Positions 54,860 to 64,000 of a DNA stretch of 64,000 nt are shown in pieces. A program made the translations under genes and the position numbers. The notes beneath the pieces were generated by a model. That model was not told where the DNA came from. It saw only the letters and a list, made by a program, of their open reading frames with translations, and searched no databases. Each line of letters begins with the position of its first letter. Within the stretch, counting starts at the first letter, position 1. The DNA is from Pholis gunnellus (Eukaryota; Chordata; Actinopteri; Perciformes; Pholidae): NCBI GenBank assembly GCA_910591455.2, contig OU342821.1, positions 10,106,280 through 10,170,279 on the forward strand. The letters are read 5' to 3'.

Positions 54860-56366
54860 CCAGCTGAGGTCACGCTGCAAAACTACCGTGAACCACCTAT
54901 ATGTACCACAGAGTGGTAATTAATGGTCTGAATATCATAAACCACAGTCCTCACAGGCAGCATTAGGGCATGCACCATCTCTTGTGTAAAGATCTGTCAA
55001 AAAGTAATTTCTCAAAGTGCTGGATAGCTACTTAACATTTGACGTTGCTAGTTTGATCGGGGATTTGATAACTGCCAGGCAACACATGTCCGTTAGTTCA
55101 ACAACTATGAGACATATGCGTCAAAGGCACCCAATATATACAGTTGAGTTACCAACCAACCAAAACAAAGAGCTTGTTTGACCTATTCAAATATTACTCC
55201 ATCTGCCTGTAGTGTGGCTAGTTTCAGAGTCAGTCTTGCACAAATAGACAGAATGCAAAACACATGTACACACACACGTAAAGTACATACACATGACCGC
55301 AGACTACTCAGCAAGAGGTGTTTACAGAGTGGCCTGGCTGCTGACGCCAGTCAATGAGCCTAATGCAATGGAAATCAAATGGAGGATCATTTGACGATGT
55401 CTTTTATTATGCCATTACGCTTTCTCTTTCCTCATTAAAAAGCCCTTCCATTGTGGGAAAGGCCTGCATTAAGCAACATGTACGTGCCTTGAGGCAATCC
55501 GAGAGACATGACTCAAGGAATAAACATACATGGGTATGTATCTAGCTTGTTTATTCAGAAACTATGCATATTAGTGGTATATTATTACTTTGTGGTCATG
55601 CCGAGGGGTATTAAAATCAATGGAGCCATTTCTTTTTAATGCTTTGTTTTTTTTGGGTGCTATTATGATTATAATGAGATAAGGGTCATGAAAAGGATGT
55701 GGTTATGGGTGAATCCAGTCTGAGTCATTTCAGAACAATAAAAGAAACAAAATTCTTAATAAACAAGGGACTGTTGAAGTCATATGCCATAGCAGCCGCC
55801 ACATCAACCTCACAGACAAGGCTCCAGCTGGGTATATGAGTGTGTGATGTCCAGATGGGAAACAATCCAGTGTGTGTCTTTATAGTACGCTATTCAGTAG
55901 TAAATTAATATACACGGGAAGCATGACAATGGCATGCAAAATTTCTGTGCGCCGTTTTATTAAGTACAAGCAAATTAGCAGAATAACTCAATAACAAGCA
56001 ACACGGATGCTTAGAGGCAGCAGCGTTGTTTGTTTTATGATTCTGTTTGCATTCTCTCTCAGGCCGATGCAGTTGAGACATGGACTGGCAACATACAGGA
56101 GACATCTGGTATCTAATATCTATTGGATAGACTTTGATTCAGTGAGAGAGCATTTTTTAAAGTTAATGCAAATGTGTACCTGTTTTAATGAAAAAACCCA
56201 AATCTATAGCATACATGATGTTTGTGTTGTGGGTATATTTATGCATAGACTGCATTAACTCTTTTAATTTTATTTCTTTGAGAAATATATACAAAGCCTT
56301 GCTGTATGACAACAGAAATGACCAAGGATCAGGCAAACACTGCTTCAGTTGACTCAAAATGCAAAT
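54860..56366. other. intergenic region between adora2a and snrpd3
   Basis: 1.5 kb of AT-rich sequence with no recognisable gene on either strand. An AATAAA occurs within ACAATAAAAG near 55.74 kb, with no assignable transcript. Confidence 0.6.
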
Positions 56367-56427
56367 CCCACAATGCAACGCGCGATGTCACAGGAAGCAC
56401 TTCTTTGAACCACTGTTGCATTGTGGG
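56367..56427 (+). promoter_or_regulatory. snrpd3: snrpd3 promoter: inverted pair of ZNF143-like sites
   Basis: The 13-mer CCCACAATGCAAC at 56367-56379 recurs as its exact reverse complement at 56415-56427. Each copy resembles the CCCA(G/C)AATGCA core bound by ZNF143/SBF, a common factor at housekeeping and snRNA-related promoters. Between them is an ETS-like AGGAAG. The pair lies about 115-175 bases before the end of the first exon. Confidence 0.55.
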
Positions 56428-56429
56428 TA

Positions 56430-56541
56430 AGCGGAAAAGGCTCCAAAACGTACGGGAAAGCGACAACGGCACGTTGCAGAGTCGTTCAAGAAGAAGAAGA
56501 AACAACAACGATTAAGAAAACAGTTTGAAGAGAGAATCAAG
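56430..56541 (+). other. snrpd3: snrpd3 non-coding first exon (start approximate)
   Basis: A CpG-containing stretch ends at a donor (ATCAAG then GTAACT at 56542). It lies directly downstream of the promoter-like inverted pair and upstream of the coding exon acceptor at 57200. The 5' edge is inferred. Confidence 0.5.
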
Positions 56542-57214
56542 GTAACTATCGAAACAGATGGGACGAAATAGAAGTTCAAAACGTTGTTTATTCAACACTG
56601 TTGTTTGTCTTGTGTTGTTTCTAAGCGCTCATTCATTCAGTTGGCTAACAAGCTTCCCCCTGTTAGCTGAAATCAAATTTTCTTCCGTAAATAATCCAAT
56701 GTTAGTGTTAAATTAGTACTTAAATTGCGCCATGCTTTGATTTGTAGTAATTAAAGTTACGTCAGAACAATGTGTGGTGGTCTTACCTCTGTGTTAGTTA
56801 CGACGTTGGCGTTGTATTGTTGGAATTCATGGAGGACTAACGTTAGCTAATGTAGCTAATATAGCTAGCGGCTAACTGCTTTTACAAAGACGTTGGTCAC
56901 GTTTGCCAGACCTGAATTTTAGCTTTCTCACACTGCGTTCTATTAAAGGTTTGTGATTACTATTTAGTAGTTAATTGCAATATTTGTTGCGGTATTTGCT
57001 ACGTTTTAGACTTTATTTAGTAAGACTATACCTTACATTTCCACAGCATACGGTAATCATAGAGCATAATGGATTCGCATTCCCAAAAATTATTCCACAT
57101 TTCTTGACGTAAAGGTATATTGTAGAAAATAGTTTGATGACCGCCATTTTATGAGACAACACACTAACATTTTCTTCAATATATATTTTTTTTCTTCAGG
57201 AAAACGGTTGAAAC

Positions 57215-58114
<900 letters not shown>

Positions 58115-58253
58115 TTGCTCCAGCTCTGTGTCAAGATTGTTGCATTGTATAGTCTTCTGTTTTTTAATTTTGTCGTCTTTGGATTGGATATCTTTTGTGT
58201 TTTTTGCAATCCTGTACTTCGCAGTTTATTGCTTTACTTTCATTTTTTATGAA

Positions 58254-58259
58254 AATAAA
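58254..58259 (+). terminator. snrpd3: snrpd3 polyadenylation signal
   Basis: AATAAA 140 bases after the stop, followed by TG/T-rich sequence. This gives a short 3' UTR, as is usual for this gene. Confidence 0.75.
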
Positions 58260-58593
58260 CATATTTCCATTTGAAGTCTCCTGTCCTCTGGTTAACTCAA
58301 GTTAAAATATTCCTTGTGTCGGCAATTGTTTTTATTTAATCACTGAAGGATATATTTACCTGGTTTTCAAACGGCTACTCTCTTTATGTGATCAACTACC
58401 TGCCTTGATCCTACCTGCCATAGATGGATTTCTTGCATGCATGAATAATAAATCCAAGTTAACAAATTCAACATTAGCTATTTGACAAAATGCACCAGTT
58501 CCACCGTGCATGTCCTGAAAGCAAATTTCCCCAATGTCTGAAAATTGCTCCAAATGTTTCTAATCTTTGCTCAGGTTTGCCAGTAAACTTTTA

Positions 58594-58775
58594 AATTCTA
58601 TTTATTTTATATAGTCCAAAATCACAAATTTGCTTCAGAGGGCTTTACAATCTGTACACATGCGACATCCTCTGTCCCAGGACCCCTCACATCAGTACAG
58701 GGAACGTCTCTCCCAAAAACCCTTTAATGGGGAGAACAAAAGGAAGAAACCTTAGGGAGAGCTCTATCAGGATGG
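58594..58775 (+). repeat. interspersed repeat of a common teleost type
   Basis: The segment with TTTATTTTATATAG, CAGAGGGCTTTACAA and GGAAGAAACCTTAGGGAGAGC matches from memory a short repeat that is scattered widely in spiny-rayed fish genomes. It has no coding capacity. I do not give a family name. Confidence 0.6.
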
Positions 58776-59240
58776 TTTGCAACACATTCAATACATATGA
58801 CAGAAATTATTCATATGAGTAAGTAGAATAATTAATGAAAAAATTACAACTAACAGCAGATGTGGATATAGTAGAATGATAAAAGCAGTAATGGAACTTG
58901 TTAACCAACACACAGTAGTTGAATTAATGAGCTGCAACTCTGTTAAGATATAGGTAATATTTTTAAACCTGGGTATTATGCTGTTTTCTTGTCAACTAAA
59001 TTACTAGCCGACTCTTAACGAAATAAATATGGAGTAAATCCCCAAAGAGGCTGTCAATCCCGCGGTGCAACCACAAGAGGGAGCCGGTCGACCACAAAGT
59101 GCTTCTAGCAAAACACGAAGCACGAACTGTTGTGTTTTGAGGTCGTGAGTTACACGAAAAGGAGAACAAAAGGTAGCCCACGCCTCCTCCGTGGATGTAG
59201 GTTTCCCTGAAGCATTATTGTTGAAACTATTAACGTTAAA

Positions 59241-59429
59241 TTAGCACACCGCCCGTTTCCCCACCTCTCCTCCATGTGAAGCACGGGACCCGTGCGCTCA
59301 GCGGGATTGGTCCGTCACATCGTCGGTTATCAGTGTGTCAAACAGCTCGCTAGCTGTCGTAGTACAGAACCTAAGTACACCGCGGATGAAGAACGAGAAG
59401 GAAACCCACAACTCATAACACACGTTAAG
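59241..59429 (+). promoter_or_regulatory. promoter and probable non-coding first exon of an unidentified gene
   Basis: A GC-richer stretch carries the 15-base palindrome GCACGGGACCCGTGC (59281-59295, centre base unpaired) and a reversed CCAAT box (GGGATTGGTCC, near 59303-59313). It ends in a good donor: CACGTTAAG then GTAAGG at 59430. No long coding frame is present, so the exon is probably 5' UTR. The gene continues beyond the window and I cannot name it. Confidence 0.4.
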
Positions 59430-60163
59430 GTAAGGATTCATATTTTTTTATTTCAGACGCTATTTGGGTTTTGTTGCCGTCTACAGCGTTGACATCAAGC
59501 ATCCTTGGCTCGTGCCCACCAACATCTGTATCTTGACAGATGCTGCAGCTGCTAACGCTAGCTGAGCTGTGTGTGTGTGTGGAGCTCAGAGCTAAGTTAG
59601 CTTCTGTGGGACCTCAGACGAGCTAACACTCGTTTCCTCTGTGAATCTGTGACAGCTTCGATAAAAGAGGCGCTGCGTGTTGCTCGTGGTAGTGCTCATA
59701 GTCAGAGTGATAATGTAAGGTAGACATTGTTGCTCTTTGCAAGCTAACCCGCTGTTGTATTTATGATGTTGCAGAGTTAACGCAACAGAACGAGGTAGTG
59801 AGTCTTGGTGATGGTTTCATCGCGTCAACGTTGAGTTAATAGCGTTGCTCAAAGTTAGTTAATGATGTTATGTAATGTAAACAGTGTTATTTTTATTGTT
59901 AATGTATGCAGCTCTTTAAGAACCCACAGTTGCATTGTCATATTATAAAAGATAGCATCAAATATCGGCCTTAAGGTCCCCAAATGTTACTTCTTCATTA
60001 TTTCTTTCATTATTTTGATGCTTTTGGGATGTTTTTAAACCTTCAATCCATTTAGTTATAACATCATCTGAAAACTGACTTGCACACAATGATCCAGCAG
60101 CCTGGTCATCATGACTTGATAACGTAGTTGAAATGCACCATATGTCTGCTGATCAAGATAACA

Positions 60164-60199
60164 GTAAATCCTATATTATTATAGTAATATAGGATTTAC
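60164..60199. repeat. perfect 15-base inverted repeat (hairpin)
   Basis: GTAAATCCTATATTA at 60164-60178 is followed, after a 6-base loop, by its exact reverse complement at 60185-60199. No flanking transposon structure is apparent. Confidence 0.7.
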
Positions 60200-60344
60200 A
60201 TTGAGCTGGGAGAATTGAATCGAAAGTGTATTTTCCCAGATGGTCTTTGTTGACATATTTGGCTACATATTACATATTCTATGAATGTTCATTATTCTGT
60301 GAAAACGTATTGGAAAACAAGTCTCACAGTTGAGATATTTCAGG

Positions 60345-60425
60345 AAAGAAATGGTCGATTGATCAATTTGTCAATCGACAAAACTACTTTGATAATCAAG
60401 TAATTGTTCAAAAATGGCAAACATT
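60345..60425 (-). repeat. fragment of the same repeat type as 15.3 kb
   Basis: GTCGATTGATCAATTTGTC and the following bases resemble the end of the repeat near 15.3-15.5 kb. Similarity is by eye and short. Confidence 0.35.
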
Positions 60426-63105
60426 TGACAGTTCCTGCCTCTAAAATGTAAAGTTTGTTCAATGTCTCTGTTAGATATATATACATATATATATATATAT
60501 GTATGTTTAGCTTTTAGATTGTTAGTCACACAGAATGATTACGTTGAACATGTCACCTTGGCTTCTTGGCTGTTGTGTTGCACATTTTTCACCAGTTTTG
60601 GCGATTTATTGAGGAAAATAATATTTCTCGCTGATACCAACAGTGTTTGTGTGGTTGATTCAGAGTTGACGCTGATGCAGCAGTGGCTAGTCGTGGTTTA
60701 ATACGTTGACTACCAGTGAGATAGTTCACATTCTCAGTCAAATTCTGCAGTGATTGTGTGATAACACTGCAGTTAAGTTGGCCGAGGACGCTCATCCCTC
60801 CATTTACAGCAGCTTATCTCTTGCACGGCTCCGCGGATCACTGACGGGGTTGCCCTGTTGATCTTTTAATGAAGCTGGGGATCCTCCGCTGCTCCAGATG
60901 GCCCCGTGTAGTACTCGTATGTCTGTGGGACAGTGTCTGTGTTGTTATTAATGCTGTACATGGCTTGGACCCCCTCAAGCTCTGATAAGTCCTCTCTCCC
61001 CCTCCCAGGCCTGTCCGGATAGTGAAGGTCAAGTCATGTGACTTTTGTTATGATAAGAGGCGCAGTATGGCATCTGGAGCTAGGAGGCATCTGTTGGCGT
61101 TTCACAAGGCTCATATCTAACTGCTTGTTCCATGTATAGCGGGTTGTGATCACCAGGGATCAGGGACATTTCGGGCTTTAGCCAGCAGTTCAGTTATCCA
61201 TGATACAGAGCATCTTTGTCTCGGAACTATAGAGACATTGGGGGCTACGCTGTTTCGGGCCACTAAGATCAGAGGCTTTTTTTTAATCCATGAATGTCTA
61301 TCAAGGGGGGATTTGATATTTCACGTTTTGCAGAAAGCTTTCTGATCATATTAGTTTGTGTGCTAGGCTACAGTTGTTTGTAGTTTCAGAAACTCACTTC
61401 CCTAACAGTGGCCGTTGACACCGAAACATCGTAAAAAAAAAAAAATCTGTTGGCATTCAGCTGCCTTTTGTTAAAGGCTCACAAGCTCCTGCAAATCCTG
61501 CTGGTCAGACAACGACTGCAGACATTAAACCACCAAAGACAAAATGAACCACAGTCTGACGGATATTCATGGGTACTTTCCAAACCCCCGCTGGGCAGAG
61601 AATGAGATTTTCAGTGATATTGTGTGTCTGACTATAAATGGTAATATCACGTAAAAGAGGTTGTCCCACCATCAATGTAGAAACTGCACTGTGAATGGAA
61701 ATGGGCCTTGGTGTGAGCCTTACCATTTATCTGAGATCCCAGTAGGTTAAACTTGGTAAGTTGCCTCTCTTCTCGGGATGTAAAAAGCCCGCGGTAGCTG
61801 GGAGTTTCATCCAGGGTTATGGTCCCATGTTTGTCTCTAGTCCATTGAAGCCGAGTCTAATTAACCTGCGCACATTTTGTCCCTTTCGTGGCAGTGATAC
61901 TGTGCGTTTAAAAAGTCAAACTGGAAATAGTAAAGACCATAGCTATTCAATTGAGAGATGCAGCCAGTCGCAGAGGGACTGTCTCCGAGCTGTATAGATC
62001 GTCCTTTTTGACTGTTGTGCATCCATAAAAAGCACAACGGGTAAAAGATCCGGGTGGAGCTCTCAAAGCAGATCAGCGGGAAGCGATACTGGGTCGCTCA
62101 AACTGTCTTTCAAGCTGTGTGAGATATAGAGAGACTAAAAGGCCATGATTGCAATTGCATGGACATATATCAGTGTGTACCGTAGCACCCTGAATATATT
62201 TGTGTTACACAGAGTTTTTTCATATCCCTATTTTTGAACGTCGGCGGTGAGAGGTAATCATCAGGACACAAGGGTGTTGATGGTTTCCTTCCCAGCATCT
62301 AGAAACCATTACCATATTAATAGAACCGTATCCCCTTCATGGCCTTTATAAAAAAGAGGCAATGATTCCCCACATGGTGACTTTATTTGCAGAATTTAAA
62401 TCTGTGATTTCCTAAGGGTGTGTGTGTGTGTGTTTGGGTGACTTGCCAACAAAGGACAGTAGGGGAACCAAGAATATTCTTTATTTGTGAAAAACTCACC
62501 GGTATGCAACAGGCTGCCTGATGTCACCTCGGTGGACTCGGTGGCCGCAATGGCTCCACTGAAACCGACGAGTTTAACTCTGAGGTGGTCGCGCTTCATC
62601 AACATTATGTTGTGTGGTTTGATGTTTAATCCAGTAGATGCAACGACGACTCTCGTTGTATCAAATGCAATAAAACCTCTCAAAAGTAAAGGAGGAAACA
62701 GCAGCAATGTGTCACAACATTTAGCGAACAGAAATGCAGCCAAGAAGACCAGCAAGTCATTTCCTGCCACGAAACAGTAGTGCTCAGTGTGATATGTGGG
62801 GATTCTTTCTTCCCTTTAGTGAGTTCACATTGCTATATATAGGCTGGATATGGAGGTAGAGAGGCCACCTGGAGTGGGTGTCTCTTCCCACACATGGTCC
62901 TCATTGTGAACTTGGTTGGAGCTTCCACCGGCTTGTTTTTCCTTGATTCCCTTTGTTTTCCTGTGTCTGTGAGATTCGCTCAGCTCCCACACACTCACAG
63001 CGTCACAATCCTGTCGAAACCATGATGGAAAGCGAGAGATCCTCTCTCTCTCTCTCTCTCTGTCTTTCCACCCCTCCTTTCCTTCTTTCTCCATTCCTCT
63101 CACAG

Positions 63106-63160
63106 ATAATGAGCAGATAAATAAGATGAGTGGAGATGGCCCTCTTGAAATTATGCTTTG
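63106..63160 (+). other. candidate exon of the unidentified downstream gene
   Basis: A polypyrimidine tract and CACAG precede 63106, and GTAAGA follows 63160. One frame opens with ATG at 63126 and reads MSGDGPLEIML before the donor; another ATG upstream stops after three codons. I do not recognise the peptide. It could be a small coding or 5' UTR exon joined to the first exon ending at 59429. Confidence 0.22.
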
Positions 63161-64000
63161 GTAAGACGCTGTATATATATTAATTAACCACGTTACATGA
63201 CCGACATCAAAAGCAGACTGAACCGTTGCTTTTATAGACGCGTCAAATCTGTCCACTGAGAGGTGAAGTTTGAGATACGAGACTTGTTTACATGCATTAA
63301 TTAGCACTTAGCAGACTGTGTGGAAAAAGTCCAGATTCTGCGGAACAAGCTGTATCTCCTTATGTTTCACAGCCAGTGAACAGCATCTCTGATTGTTTTT
63401 TTTCCCCACACACTTTCATTACACCAACAACTTGGCTCATGCTGGCCAGTCAAACACTGAGCTCCAGCTGTGTGCAGAGGTAATTAAGCCGGTCGTGCTG
63501 CGGTTGATTGAAGTCAGTTCCTGCATGGCCACACTTCTGAAGCAGAGGGAAACTCACGGGGCATCGAGAAAGTGAAGGGAGTGGAGGTTCAGTTCAAGCA
63601 GGTTGTTGTTTAAAGAGAATTATTCTTCCTACTTGCACATTTGTTAATTGTTTAGGCCTCAGTCAAGTCCAATCTTGGTGGCAAAGTGTTTGTCTTCTGC
63701 ACTAAAGCAGGATGTTGGTGTTGGATATGGTCTTGGGCTCCTTCCCTATTGAGTGAAGTCAGCATCACACTGGTTCCCTTGACAAAAAAACAAATGGATT
63801 TTTTCATTGGATTTTGGATTATTGCAGGAAATGCGATCTGTGGCAAGCAAACATTTGTGATACTTTCAGGTTTTGTGAATCGGAAACGCAAAAATCCCAA
63901 ACTGAATGAGTAACCTCATCGTCAAGGGGAGGCGCGTTGATCCGTCAGGTGTAAATAGAGTGTCATTAATCTAGATTTGTTTATGTTTGCAGACACTATA

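Larger units (their letters stand above)
59430..64000 (+). other. downstream region, probable first intron of unidentified gene
   Basis: AT-rich sequence with a perfect 15-base hairpin at 60164-60199, an AT dinucleotide stretch near 60.48 kb and a degenerate interspersed repeat at about 60.35-60.42 kb. No gene is recognised on either strand. Confidence 0.45.

Noticed and set aside
62487..62780. 97-codon + strand frame considered as a coding exon
   Set aside because: Not similar to any protein I recognise, no polypyrimidine acceptor and no donor at useful positions.
62825..63307. 160-codon minus-strand frame near the right edge
   Set aside because: It includes a GA-rich repeat read as Arg-Glu and matches nothing I know; the + strand splice signals at 63106 and 63160 are a better reading of the region.

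Overview
The window is vertebrate nuclear DNA from a ray-finned fish, probably a percomorph teleost. The coding exons translate to proteins very close to vertebrate BCR, adenosine A2A receptor and SmD3. Exons are short and lie in introns rich in (CA/TG)n microsatellites, C/G homopolymers and degenerate copies of repeat types I associate with spiny-rayed fish. BCR, ADORA2A and SNRPD3 lie in the same region of human 22q11.23, so the block looks like conserved synteny. Species cannot be named from sequence alone.

Layout, all genes on the + strand. (1) 1-40191: bcr exons 2 to 23 by human numbering, preceded by at least 11.5 kb of intron 1. The large first exon (oligomerisation and kinase-like region) is upstream of the window. 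The 22 exons encode 845 residues: a linker, a DH RhoGEF domain, a PH domain, a C2 domain and a RhoGAP domain ending in a PDZ-binding tail. All reading-frame phases chain without a break and all introns are GT-AG. A 3' UTR of about 4 kb follows. (2) 47.4-54.9 kb: adora2a, with a probable non-coding first exon, a 5' UTR carrying an overlapping upstream ORF, and four coding exons for a 470-residue GPCR. (3) 56.4-58.3 kb: snrpd3, a compact four-exon gene for the spliceosomal core protein SmD3. (4) From about 59.2 kb: a promoter-like segment and a probable non-coding first exon of a further + strand gene that I cannot identify and that runs off the window.

The genes are functionally unrelated: a Rho-family GTPase regulator, a Gs-coupled purine receptor and an snRNP core subunit. 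Nothing suggests a prokaryote-like system, operon, CRISPR array or viral element. The observations most worth a second look are a phase-compatible candidate alternative first exon of bcr at about 0.86 kb, a complete MITE-like element inside the intron equivalent to the human major breakpoint cluster region, two extra coding introns and a lost cysteine pair in adora2a, the overlapping uORF of adora2a, and an inverted pair of ZNF143-like sites at the snrpd3 promoter. I did not find a convincing undescribed biological system.
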